Shown here in pieces: positions 35,259-47,461 of a DNA stretch of 64,000 bases (its first letter is position 1; each line of letters opens with the position of its first letter). This DNA is from Adenanthera pavonina (Eukaryota > Streptophyta > Magnoliopsida > Fabales > Fabaceae). A program made the position numbers and the translations under genes. Location of the stretch: contig JAIVEN010000008.1 in NCBI GenBank assembly GCA_026686845.1, positions 10,198,501 to 10,262,500 on the forward strand, given 5' to 3'. The notes beneath the pieces are model-generated. The model ran no database searches. It was given only the letters and a program-made list of their open reading frames with translations, and was not told the origin of the DNA.

Positions 35259-37602
35259 TGTAACATTCTGATTTTCACTAACTATAGAACTCATAACATA
35301 ACTTGAATTTCACATGCTTTGAATTTATGTTTCTAGTTAGATTTTGTTGAACTGTGAATATGCATTATATGATATTAGAAACCGTATCGAACCTTTAGCT
35401 AGAATTAAATAAGTTGGATATGCTATTTAGAAACTACAACCATTTAAAATTTCATATGCCATTATATACAAATTTAGAAAAAATTTGACTTAGTAATCAA
35501 CTGTGAATGTGTGATGTATGACATCAGAAATCCCATGAAGCTATAGGTTAAGATTATATACCTTGGAAAACATGGTAGTAGTAGTAGTAGTAGTAGTAGT
35601 ACTTAGAGATCAAATTGCAAAAAAAATTAAGTCATGGGGTCAAAGTGAAAATTGATGTAGTAGACATTAAAAGATAAAATAAAGGGGCATAGATGTCATT
35701 TTTCCAAACAAATTATCTATTCTGTGTTTGATAGTACCGGTTGTAGGAATAGAGTTAGAAAAATAATCGCCAGAAATTATCCTCTAATAAGCAGAACCAA
35801 AAAATGCATATATTAGACAGAAAAGAAAACCGAAGTTCTATAATTTAGAAATTTCTAAAAAATAGAAAATAAGTTTGTATTAGGAAACCTAAATATATTA
35901 TGACTTAGAATAAGAAACTGGATTTTTCTACGGAGTTTAAATAGCCATAAGATCAGTCTATGAATAATTGGACTAATCGGCGAATTAGAAAAAGTATGTA
36001 GCTTAATATCAAGTCTAGATTCATCAGAGACTGAATATGACCAGTAACATGTCTAGATTCATTTTAGACAACCAGAATATTTTTTTAGCAGTAGATAACT
36101 AATACAACTCTAGTTTCGGCAGTAATAAACTTAGAAATCGACATTATGACCTAATTAACTCTGTATGAGGAAATTAGTCACTAATCAGGACATATTGAAA
36201 TTTAAAAAACAATGTTCTAAGTCCCAAAATATATAATTACATTACTAAATTAATTTTAGATCCTAAAACCCATTATAAGAACAATTGGACCTGAAATCGG
36301 TAAAATGAGCCCAAAAACTCCTATACCCTGAATTAAGGCCCAGAATGAGAAATGTAAAGCCCAAATTGCATAAAAATATATTCCTTGGGTTGATCAAACA
36401 AGAAAGTGACGAAATTGAGAGGAGAAGAAGCAAAAATCAATTTGAACCCCAACACACACATGGCATCATCTGAATTAGACACATGATAGAACCAAATAAA
36501 ATATATTTTTGACTTGAAAATGTCAGTTGAAAACATCTAGAAAAGGGCAACGTGGCAGCCTCATAAAATCCTCACATGATGAAATAAATAAATTAATATG
36601 GAATAATTAAGAGCCATTGGATCAAAATCTAATCTAAGGGTCTTATATCTTCAGCTCACCTATAAATAGAAGCTCCTCTTTCCCCCATTTAGCCATCAAA
36701 TTTCATTCAAGGTAGAAAGAGATTAGAGTGAGAAGCTATAGAAAAGAAGGTGTAATCTGAGGTTCTGAAGTTCTGAAAAATATTTATAGGTAACATGTTT
36801 TTCCTTTTCTTCCATTTATATTTTAGTTCAGCTATTTGATTTATTAAGAGTAGTTATTATCCTAGTAGAAACATGTTTTTGGGAGTTGTCATGCTGAAAT
36901 ATTGGATCAAAGTTTAGGTTTTGCTACAATAATGCTTTGAATGTCATGAAGGTTGTTTGAACATGCATGATCATATAGAACATGATTTTAAGTTTCATTC
37001 TTAGTAATTTTAGTAATTATGGTTGTACTGTTATGCTGCTAAAATTAAGTGTTGGAAAATGAATTGTCATATTACTAAGATTCTATCCAAATCTCACCCT
37101 AATATCTAACATTTTTAGGCTCACGTTCTGCCCAAAGAGATGAAATAACAAACTGATGAGGAAATGCTGTCCAAGTCATTTTAGAATCATATTATGTTTT
37201 GTATTACATTACGTAGGACTAGATGATATATTACATTATATAATGTAAATTACAACGTTCTGATAATGAATTATTATGTTGCTATACTTTTGTATTGAAA
37301 TTTCCTTATTCTTTGTTTATGCTTTATTACTAATATGATAGAGTCTATAAAATTCGAAAATAACTGTAGCATTAATCAACATTTTTTACTTTAAAATAGA
37401 TATCATAAGATTTCCATAGAACTTGAAATCACCTCAACACAATTTTTGTAGAATTAGTTATAAATTTTTAAAGTTCAGCAAAATTTTATGACTTAAGCTT
37501 AGTCTGTGCGAAATTAAGGGTTCAATTGCTTTCAAATCACTTTATTTTAAACCTTAATCATGAAATCATACACGTTTAATGGTTGTAAAGTAAGGTGTTA
37601 CA
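35259..37602 (+). mobile_element. B-family 3' LTR of gypsy copy 3
   Basis: A 2,344-bp LTR starts TGTAACATTCTGATTTTC and ends AAGGTGTTACA. It aligns with the B solo LTR at 2,288-4,691, including 'cagaaattatcctctaataagcag' and the TATAAATAG promoter. A TAG trinucleotide microsatellite (about nine units) lies at 35,575-35,601. The target duplication is not visible because the 5' end of the element is lost. Confidence 0.82.
36661..36669 (+). promoter_or_regulatory. TATA box of B LTR (copy 2)
   Basis: TATAAATAG followed by 'aagctcctctttcccccat', the same arrangement as at 3,660. Conservation between the two copies supports it as the U3 promoter. Confidence 0.6.
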
Positions 37603-37679
37603 CACCACGTGTTCAAACATGGTATTACAATATATCAACCTTGCACTTAGGCCTCTTAATCAAGACAACCCACATGTGT

Positions 37680-38957
37680 TGTAACATCCTAAGAATTTCG
37701 ACTAAACAAGACTCCTAACACTCAAGGACATCACCATGGAGCAACACAAGAAAAGAGACTATTAAGACAACAACTCACCATGGCAAGGGTTAAGGCACTG
37801 TGGTAAGGGCAAAACTGCTTCAAGCATGGGGAAGCTAGAAAGGCATGGTGCCGCAGGTAGAAGCAAGGGCGCTGCATTGCTAAAGGCTGTAGCTATATAA
37901 GCTTTTTGCTGATATTTTTGACAAATTTCAAAAGTGCATATCTTCATACCTAGACCTCCTATTGATGTGATTTCAAAGATCACAAGTCATACAAAATCCC
38001 CTCTAACTACAGACTTAAATCATCCTACAAAACTCTTTCATGTTGTGAGTTTAGGCCCCTGAGACAGAAATGGTCACCTTTAGGCCAAAACTAGACACCG
38101 ATGCTTCCAAACTCCAAACCACCAATCCTTTGACCACTAAACCTATCCTAAAAATCCCAAATAGTCAAATATACTGTCTATATGGTTTCCACCCCACGAA
38201 AAACACTCACCTAGAATTTAACCCCCTTTAAATCCCAAATTGACCAATGAGTTGCATACTCATTTTTCATAAAACTTACCCCAAACCCTTACCAACCACA
38301 TCAAACACCTAATACATCAAGATACACATGGGATGGCTAAATCCCAAGCCTAGAAAAAGACATTGATATGATTGGTTCATACACCCTTTAACAAGCAAGC
38401 AAGGTAAAATCAAGAAACTAATGAGTCTAAACAACAACAATTCTCATCATGTTCATTCCAACATGACCATAAGGGATATAAATAGCCAACTACCACAACA
38501 AGCATACATAAAGAGAAAGTTCCGAAATAAGACAAGATTACCAAGCTAGTTACATGGTATCATGAGTGTTACTACACTTGGCACAGTAGTATATAAACAA
38601 AATACATGAACTATCAAGATCAATACGAAAACCAACTACTTACTACTCTAATATCCCCGTAAAACAACCAAAGGGAGATTAGGACTCCTAAGGTTGCTCT
38701 TGGCTAGTGCTAGAGGTTTCACTTGAAAATGTTAGCCACAAAGAAGGGTAAGATATTGTCTTAGTAACCAAGGGTATCTATTAACATATATAATGTAAAA
38801 ATATACTTTAAAATGCATAGATATGAATGACATGATATGCAAAAACCCTATTCAAAGACCATAGCTAGAACTATAGGCTAGTTACCATTACATGGTAGCC
38901 TCAACAAGTAGCCCCTATCCAACAACCAGTGAAGGTCGATTCCTGGGTAACCACTAA
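37680..38957 (-). mobile_element. A/E-type LTR, 3' half, minus strand
   Basis: Begins TGTAACATCCTAAG at 37,680, the reverse complement of a GTTACA end. It continues through blocks shared with 47,750-47,990 ('gttagccacaaagaaggg', 'cttagtaaccaag', 'caaccagtgaaggtcgattcc'). It is broken at 38,958 by insertion of a G-family element. A 77-bp spacer separates it from the B LTR. Confidence 0.65.
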
Positions 38958-40171
38958 TGTAATATCCTAAAATTTTACTAGATATAAAGTAATAAAAAAG
39001 GAAAAAATAAACGATAATATGAAATGTACAATGAATTCGTGAAAACAGATAGACTCCTTTTGTGCGAAATTAGGCAAAGAGATCATTTTTTCAAGTTAGA
39101 CAAAAAAATGAGAAATTATATTTTTGCCCCTAAAAAATTATAAAAATGGAATCCTTGTCCCTAAATGTAAAATCACGTGGAATGTGAATGGAGAAGCCTT
39201 TGGAAAAAATTACACCTAATGACCTGAAAGTTTCAAAAATTATAATTTTACCCCGACTCAAGGGTAATTTTGTAACTATGCAAAATTACAGTCAAAATGA
39301 AGCCCTCGACGAGAGAAGTCCAACAGTATATGGCATTGATGGTTTATGTTCAAGAATGAAGAAATAATCATTGTCAAGTATCCAAAGTTAACTTTAAACT
39401 AATAAAGTAGATTGTTGGCCCCACGGACAGTTAAAAGGTAATTAGGGCAAGATATGAGTCTCACATAGATACCATTTGGGGTAGGATAATTTAAAAAATA
39501 CAAAAAAAAATTTGGAATAGTCCTGTAACCCAAAAATGTTTGGTAAAAACTTCCTCCAGAAGTTGTGATTTTTGGTGTAAAAAGTAACCATGGTTAGTTA
39601 AAGACATTAACCATGATTAGTATATAATTAACCTACTTAATCCTTCTCTTTCCCCTTCATTTTAACGAGTGTGCAGTAGCAAAAACAAGAGGAGAAAAGC
39701 AAGGAAAGGAAGAGAGAAGTATTAATGTTATATATGGTTGAAAAGTAGACAGAAACAGCTTTTAAAAATGGTTCAAAAAGCACTCAATTTGGATATGCGT
39801 ATGAATTATGGTGATTTTTCAAAGTTAGCTCTAGAAAACTGGATTTTCTGAAATTGACCATATGAATAGTAAAACTTAATGAAATTTAGTTTACAAGTTG
39901 GCCTAATCATTGCTTTGTTTTATATTTTTCCTATGTAGATAATCTTTTAAGCTATCATTATATACTTGAATCACTTGCATATGATTTTTATTCAATTAGT
40001 TATGATTTTCCGAAATTCGGTCGGAAAAAAGAATTTGGTTAAAATGAGTAGTCCCGAATTTTTGGAAAATTTGATTATGACATATTATGTGATTCAAGGT
40101 TCTGATAAAGTATAAAAGGACTTAATAATTATCTAATACATGGGAAAACAATTCTAAATCAAGGTGTTACA
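38958..40171 (+). mobile_element. G-family 5' LTR, internally shortened
   Basis: A 1,214-bp LTR starts TGTAATATCCTAAAATTTT and ends AAGGTGTTACA. It is followed at once by a tRNA-primer site, so it is a 5' LTR. Parts align with the ends of the 2.9-kb G LTR (39,230-39,290, 39,545-39,640 and 39,740-40,171), but about 1.5 kb of the middle is missing. It is inserted after ACTAA in an A/E-type LTR. A downstream duplicate was not found. Confidence 0.8.
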
Positions 40172-40175
40172 TTTT

Positions 40176-40188
40176 TTGTATCAGAGCC
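40176..40188 (+). promoter_or_regulatory. Primer binding site, tRNA-Met type
   Basis: 'ttgtatcagagcc' starts a few bases after the LTR end. It matches the TGGTATCAGAGCC consensus complementary to the initiator tRNA-Met 3' end, with one change. It confirms that the LTR on its left is a 5' LTR. Confidence 0.8.
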
Positions 40189-40330
40189 GCAGGTTTAGAC
40201 TCTCAGAGCATTAGTATTAGACTAGTATAGTTTAAGTTTAGGAAAAGAAATATGTTATTTATTAATATTCCTTTGTATTAATATTCCTTTGTTATTTATT
40301 AATAGTTTAAGTTGTTATTGTGATTGAAGG

Positions 40331-41476
40331 ATGGGACAGATGTCTTCATCAAAGAACAACTCAATTTTGGACTATCATGAAGAGTTTGAGATAATACTAG
40401 AGGGACACTCTCAAGAGGAAAGTGTAGGCTCTAATGTGGTTCCTATTGATAATGTAGGGGAAGAACAAAATGAGGTAGAAATTCCCCAACCAGCACAAGA
40501 GGCTATTCCAACAGTACTAATATAGGAAATTCCTCCTTTAGATGCCCCACGATAGGAAAGGACGGTTGAGGTTTATGAAGATGCAGACTACATAATAGGA
40601 TTTTTGTTGAATCCTGATAATACCCCTGAAGATAGACCAGTAGATGTTAAATATATTATGTATCAGATTATATGTAAGTACTCAAAGGAATATAGGGCTT
40701 ACTCAAAAGGACTTGAACAAGTAATGGCATTTATGAGCAGAGTAACACGAGTTAAGAAATTATTGGAAGGCTTAGAAATAGAATACCCCGAGCCGATCTG
40801 GATCTCCACCCTCTTTAACGAGATACCTAACAATGAGTTTTGAACACCCATTAAAGCAAAGTTAGAAGGAAAAGAGTACCAAAACTTAGCTCAGCATGTT
40901 GAGAATTACACTGTAAAGGGAAAAGTTAAGAAGGCTAAGAAGGAAAAGATACAAAAGGGTGTTTCAAGAAAGCAGCCAATTGTATTAGGCCCTGAAATTC
41001 CCACTGATGAAGCTCACAGAGCATGGGAGATTGTGGTTAGATTTTATAATGAAAGTATCCGAAGCAATTGGGATTCCCTAATGACTACTTTCTTAGATAT
41101 GCTGAAGGATGCAAAAGAGTTTATAGAGTTTCGAGGTCAGCCTTTCTTTGAGCCAGCATGCATAGATGCAGCCCTCACCATATTACCTGATGATGATGGC
41201 TACTGGGAAGTAATAAAGGATGAGAAGAGAATAGAGTGGCCTGTAAGTTTCCATGAATATATTCAAGAACTGAGGCATAATGAGCAGCTGAGGATAGAGC
41301 TGGAAGATACCGAGCAAATTGAGACTGAGCATGTAGAGTTTCCGACCCATGAGAACCCAATAGAGGGGCAACATGAGGAACAACCGGAACAAGCACCAGA
41401 AGAGGATCCAGTATCTGCTTACCTCCTAAATAGTCCTAGTTCCTCAAGAGGAAAGTTAGGTCGTAAGTATGTGTGA
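40331..41476 (+). pseudogene. Extra ORF ahead of gag in G-family element
   Basis: One frame is open for 382 codons from ATG 40,331 to TGA 41,474-41,476 except for three internal stops: TAG 40,523-40,525, TAG 40,553-40,555 and TGA 40,841-40,843. No frameshift is needed. The predicted product is acidic at both ends (Glu/Gln-rich near the C-terminus) with a central part of about 200 residues. It shows no zinc knuckle, protease or RT motif and I do not recognise a family. It lies between the primer site and gag, where most plant gypsy elements have only a short leader; Ogre/Tat elements are known to carry an extra ORF there. All three stops could arise by C-to-T change from CAG or CGA. Dead now, but it looks once coding. 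Confidence 0.6.
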
Positions 41477-41706
41477 ATATGTACATATGTAAAGAATGTT
41501 GACTGACTGCTAATTTTGAGATGTAGTATACAAGTAGTCATAAAAAGTACAAGAGGCAAAATAGAGAGACTGATGTATGATATTGTAGAAAAGACTATGA
41601 AGGAACGCATGTATAAAGTTGACAATGTAAATAAAATGCTATGTTTATATATGTTTTCTGAGTGCAATTGCCATATGATTGTGATTTTAATATTGTGTAG
41701 ATTAAA

Positions 41707-42189
41707 ATGACACATACTAGAAGACAGACTAGAGAGGCAACTCATGAACAAGGAGGATCTCAACAATAAGATATTTCGTAGCAAGTTGATCCCTTGCAGG
41801 TTATTATGAACAAATAGTATCAACAACAAAGAATTATTGAGGATTTATAGAGGAAAATAACAGCTCAGAGACAACATCCTGAGTTTAGAACTAAAGAGCC
41901 AATTCAAAGACCACATCAGCAAGTGGAATCTCCAGTTGCAATGATAAATCAGGCAACGATAGACTTTGCCAATCAACAAAATGTCATAGCTCATTTCAGG
42001 AAGCACTGTCCTCTACCCTTTGAAGGAAAATTTGATGTCTAGGCTGTGGAGAATTGGATATTAAGTCTGGAAAAGATAATTAGGCTAATGGGTTGTACCT
42101 CCAAGATGAAAACTTTGTTAGTCACTTATATGTTTGAGAAAGAGGCAGATCGATGATGGCGAAACACAAAGCTGATTTTACAAGGCCAT
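41707..42189 (+). pseudogene. Gypsy gag, N-terminal part, G-family element
   Basis: Starts at ATG 41,707 in a different frame from the upstream ORF. A Gln-rich leader is followed by the retrotransposon gag core 'FRKHCPLPFEGKFDV' and 'AVENWILSLEKIIRLMGCTS', matching the capsid-like domain of chromovirus gag. Several single-base stops interrupt it (TAA 41,767; TAGs 41,815, 41,848 and 42,040; a TGA where the family has Trp-Trp). It is cut at 42,190 by an inverted G LTR, so the zinc knuckle and pol are missing. Confidence 0.8.
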
Positions 42190-45090
42190 TGTAGCACCAT
42201 ATATTAGGGCCCATTTCCCATGTATTAAATTATTTTAGATGCCTTTCATCATGGTTTAGAGACTAATATCATAATATAATAAAAACAGAATTTTTCAAAA
42301 TTCAGGGTACTGTTCATTTGGCAATTTCCATTTTACCCAATGAAGTTTGAAAATTCATAACTAAATCTAGAAAATTCATCTTGAGATGATTCAAGTCTAT
42401 AAACTTTTATTAAATTCAGATCTACATGGGAAAAATATAAAACAGTAACTTCATTAGGCCAATTTATACAGTAATTTTGTGGACATTTACTATTTATTTG
42501 GTCATTCTTCTATCTTCCAATTTTCTGACCTCAACTTTGAAAAATTCATATTCCATTCTATTCATGACCAAATCGTGCATACTCTATGTCATTTGAAAGC
42601 TATACATGTATAATTATAGAAATATTTTTATTATATATTTATTTCACTTACACAGGGCATATCATTAACTTAAATTGTGAAGGGTCAGAATCCAACTCTT
42701 ACTAGAACAATTTTGGGAAAAACTCCATATCTCCTATTATATAGCTCCAATTAACTCCAAATTAGTGGCATATGAAACTTAAAACATAGACCTTTTTATA
42801 AATATAAACCACTGAATATTTGGAACTTTGTAGAATTTTATATTTCCTTTTGAATTTTTTTAATACTTATTTTTTAGTTTTCAGTTTTCTCATTCTTACC
42901 CTGTTCTAAACCCTAACTTTGAAAATTTACCATTTATTGTACACAACACCAAATCGGGTGTATTAGGTGTCATATTAAAGCTTGAGATGCCCTCTATCTG
43001 GTACAAAAATCCCATAAACTGAACCTCACATTAAGTATAGAAAAAGGGGGAAAAAATTGGACACGTCTGGAAAATGTCATGTTTCAATCTATATTGCAAT
43101 TTCTTGTCAAAACCCATGCAAATGAACTCATTTTGACATGAAACTTGGTAGAATATAACTTCATATCCCAACATCCAGAACTGGAAATTTTCATACATTT
43201 TCTACAACATGAACATATTATTTACTATTTTACAACTTCATATAAAACAAGGCACAAATAACAATTCATATTATAACATGATAACTTGCACATCAACAAC
43301 TCATCATTTTCTTCTTTATGCCTTTTGCTCCTTCCTTAGCTCTTTTGTATTGGTTCTCCCTCGCATAGTTAGTCATTAAAGGGGGTTGAGATTCAAAGAA
43401 TCTTAGTAGCAATCACCATTCATGCAATCATATTATCATATTAAGCATATAATCATCATAAAACATCAAGTGAATACTTTTGAACATTTATGCCATAATA
43501 TTTTACAAAAATTTCGATAGAGTTTTATTTTGTATTTTGGACATCCCGGGGTCTCAAAACCCCTCAATTAACTCAACCAACATTCTCAAAGCATCACAAA
43601 TGATCATATAAAACAATAGGCAAGTCATCAAATTCATTGAAAATCACATGACAATATAAGGCAAGAATAAGTAAATTGCTACCTTCATGCTTTCTCTTAC
43701 TCCTCCACTTGATACCAATGCTCCCACTAGTTTCCTTGGGCTTCTTCAAGTCGTAATGAATCATCAAACAACTACTCAAGCTAATGGTTCCATGACTTTC
43801 TAAAAAAAGTGTTCATGAAACCCTAATTCTTCAAAAAATCACCAAAAATTCATTCCAAACTCAAAAATGATGAATTATACCTCTATTTCATGTAATTTTT
43901 CATGAGGAATCCAAATATGGCCTTAGAATTATCAAATTTCATTTCTAACTCGGTTACTGTTCATTCCGAATTAAGCTTCAAAAACCTAAAAGTTTCACTT
44001 TCTTAATTTTAAGCTTTTTCATGAAACCATCACTTGTTCCTAAGGTTTTGGACCATAGGGAACCCATTTTTGAGGTCCAATTTATGAAATTCCAACTCTA
44101 AGTATAAACAGAAGCTTGTCCAAAATCAAGGGAATTCAAGAAAAATTGCTACACTTTGTTATACAACAAACTACTTGGATATTCAAGGTTTAAATGAACA
44201 TTCTATCATTTCCCCTATAATTTATGGTTGGAAAACTCCATTTCTTGTTAAATCGTGCCATGGCTGAAACCCTAAGAGGATGGAGAAGAAAAACTAATCC
44301 ATGAACCTTGCTCCAAATACTACAAATAGCAAGTTTGAAGTAGTAGAAGACTTACCTAGAACTTAAGCCTTCAACTTTCCCTTGAGCTTTCTCTTCTCCT
44401 TCACTCTTTTCTCTCCTTTCTTTCTTGTGTTTTTCAGCCCTCTATTTACTACTGCAACTCACATGAAATGAAGTGGAAAGATGGTAATTAAATGGTTAAT
44501 TAGGTGGTTTAATGATATTGCTAATCATGGTTAATTAGCAAAAGTAACCATGCTTATTTTTTGGCCAAAAATTCAACAACTTCTTGAGGAAGTTTTACCA
44601 AAAATTCAAGCTGCCCAAGCTTCACATTTTGCACGCCCAATGAGAGTGTTCCAAGTGTCCAGTATGCTCAATTTTTCCTGGTTCAGATATATATTGAAGC
44701 GGGTAATTTTTAATTGTATCGATATAACCGCCTTTATAGTAATTTAGCATTTTTGGACTATAGGACTATTCTAATTTTATTTTTATATTTTAATAATTAT
44801 CCTATCCCAAATGGTATCTGTGTATGGCCTATATCCTGTCCTGGTTACTTTTTAACCATCGGTAGGGCCCACAGTTTAATCTATCGGTTTACTGTTACTT
44901 TTGGACACTCGGTACTCATTATTTCTATATTCTTGAACATTAACCCTCAGTGTCATATACCATTGGACTTCTCTTGTTCAGGGCTTCATTTTGATACTAA
45001 TTTTGCATATTCATAAAATTACCCTGACCCGGGGTTAAATTATAATTTTTGAAACTTTCGAGTAATTAGCTGTAATTTTTCATAAAGGCA
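42190..45090 (-). mobile_element. G-family LTR, nearly full length, minus strand
   Basis: Begins TGTAGCACCATATATTAGGG at 42,190 (the LTR 3' end in reverse) and runs about 2.9 kb to near 45,090. There it aligns with 39,215-39,260 of the plus copy and is then cut. It contains reverse complements of the 'aattagttatgaattttcaaa' core (about 42,350) and of the 'agaaagaaaggagagaaaag' leader (about 44,400). ORFs within are short and unsupported. Confidence 0.68.
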
Positions 45091-45104
45091 TTAGCTGTAA
45101 TTTT

Positions 45105-46693
45105 TGCATAAAAGATCTCAAGTGAAGAAATTCAAGAAAAATCAGCATAAGAATAGATGTAGAATCTCTAACAGGTTTAAATTGAGTAAAAGACTTTGAA
45201 TTGGCAAAAAAGATGTTTTAAAACTATGATTCTATGTTTGTTCATGGAATATTTGAAAAATACTCATCAACAGACGAAGTTTGAAAGGTTAATACTGATC
45301 TGTTATTTTTAAAAATTTGAACTTTAGCTTTGAAAATTCAAATTTCGAATTGAAAAATGAACAAGTCTAAAAAGAGCATTCTCTAACAGATAAACTTTGA
45401 CTGCAAAAATTTGAATTTTGAAATAAGTCTGATAAAAGCCTTCTCTGACAGACGAACTTCAGCTTTCGAAAATTCAAATTTCTGACAAAACACAATTCAT
45501 GAAAAATGAAAAATTTGTCTGAGGATATGTCAAAGTTCATCTGAAAATAAAGTTTAAAAAGAGTTCCAAGATGGCTCACTGACAAACAAACTTTGATATT
45601 GAAATTTTGAATTTTAGAAACAAAGCTTACAAGTCTGTTACGACAATCTGTTGTCATACGAATATTGGTATTTAGAAATTCAAATTTTGAACTAAGTCTA
45701 ATAAAAGTTCTCTCTGACAGACGAACTTTGAATCTTGAAAATTTGAATTTCGAAAAGATGAACTATTGTGCCTTATTGAGCTGTCCACTAACAGACAAAT
45801 TTTGAGTACCAAAATTTGAACTTCAAAGGCACTGTAGCAATATGGGACTACTGTTCACACCTTTAAGAAGAACTTTTACCTTCAAAATTCATATGTTCTA
45901 ACACAGAAAAACTTCTCAATGATGAAAATTTGAATTTTGCTTTACAACAGACGAACATTGAAATTTAACGTTGAAGTCTTTAGCTTTTGGTCTCTGCGAA
46001 ATTCGTCTATTGACTAACCAAAATTCGAACTTTGAATGTCATAAGCATTAAATGTGGTTGGTGAACAGATAGTTCTTCAGAGTAACCGTTAGGTAACTTC
46101 TCTAATTGATAGATTTTGTCTCTAACGTATAGTTAAGACCTAAATCTATAAATACAACATCATTTGAAGTTGTGGGTAACGATTTTAACATTGTATACAC
46201 TGAACCTCTGTCAAATTCTCAACTCAAAGTCTTTTACTCTCATACTTTAGTCTTCTGCACTTAAACTTTCATATACACTAAATTAGAGAGTTCATTCATT
46301 GTAATCAATCTTATCTTCATCTAGAAGAAAGAATTTCTTGTGAGGAAATATCACAAGGGGTTTGGGAAGCACTTGGCTGGAGTGCAGAAAGAGAATGTGT
46401 AAGCTCTAAAAACAGAGCATCAAAGCTGTACTGAGACAATTCCAAGAAGCCTACTGAATTCTTGCTGGATAGTTTAAAATCTTAAGTAGTTGCTTGGAGA
46501 CTGGACGTAGGTCACGATAGAGAGACTGAACCAGGATAAACATCTGTGTCAATCCTTCTCCTTACTGCTCTTACATTGCTATTATATTGTACTCTATTTT
46601 ACAGTTTTGTCTGTCTTTATTATACGCTTGAGTTTTACAGAAAATTTCAATCCTCCCAATTCACCCCCTCTTGGAAAGCCAGCTTATCTAACA
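45105..46693 (+). mobile_element. S-family (Sirevirus-like) LTR, plus strand, 5' end missing
   Basis: Aligns in reverse complement with 23,146-24,560 and directly with 50,018-51,096. It ends 'agccagcttatctaaca' at 46,693. A TATAAATA box lies at 46,147. It holds at least nine copies of the 'acagacgaacttt' motif with nearby 'aaatttgaatttt'. No coding region adjoins it. Confidence 0.75.
46147..46154 (+). promoter_or_regulatory. TATA box of S LTR
   Basis: TATAAATA in 'cctaaatctataaatacaac' is conserved at 50,546 and, on the minus strand, at 23,681-23,690. Likely LTR promoter. Confidence 0.55.
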
Positions 46694-47461
46694 TTACCCA
46701 CGGATTTGTTTCTCTCACAAAGTTCCTTAGAGTGTAAGAACTACACCTAGGCAAGCTCATGCCTTACACACACATCCAACACCAAAATTAAGAAATGACA
46801 AAGCATTTGGGAGATCTTAACTCATGGGCCCAAGCATAAACCTAACAAAACAAGCCACTAACACAATACCCACTTATCATTAAACCCAAATCATCTCGCA
46901 AAACCAACCATAAGCTCACACAATTCAATATAATGAAAATCCTAAAGTTAGAGGCTAGGGTTTGCAGAAATCACCACTCAAACAACAAAAAACCATAACA
47001 CAAAGTTTGTAAACACCCAACAATGCTTTAATAATGCATTCTATCACATTTTAATCAGTGGGAACTTAGCCAAAATGAAATCTAAACCACAACCAGAAAA
47101 TCATCCTTACAACTTGAAGAAAGAAGATAAGGAAAGATAGAAACAAACATACCTATAAGATTCAAGTTTCCCAAGCACTAAAATCATGTCCCCATACCTC
47201 AGAATAGCAAAACCCTAGCAGAGCTATTGTTGGAACCCCAAAAAACACTATTTAGTCTCGGTGGTTCATGTCCTTTTTGTAAAACTTTCAAACTTAGTGT
47301 TATGGCGGGCAGTGCTGGCGACGTGGTTTCCACTTCTTTGAAACTTCTTTTTTTTTCCTGTTTTCCTTAGGTCTCAACCCCTTCGATCATGTACTATTCT
47401 AAGAATATCCTCTTATTAATCCAAATACATATCCGGGATTATTAAATTGGGGGTTATTACA
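46694..47461 (-). mobile_element. E-type LTR, 5' part, minus strand
   Basis: The minus-strand LTR start TGTAATAACCCCCAATTTAA lies at 47,461. The rest runs left to the S LTR. It contains an A-LTR-like leader ('aaaaccctagcagagct', 'atacctataagattcaagtttccc'). It could be the other half of the LTR begun at 37,680-38,957, separated by later insertions, but this is not shown. Confidence 0.5.

Noticed and set aside
41175..41829. Minus-strand ORFs opposite the pre-gag ORF and gag
   Set aside because: They are shadows of the plus-strand ORFs, whose frame is continuous over a far longer stretch.
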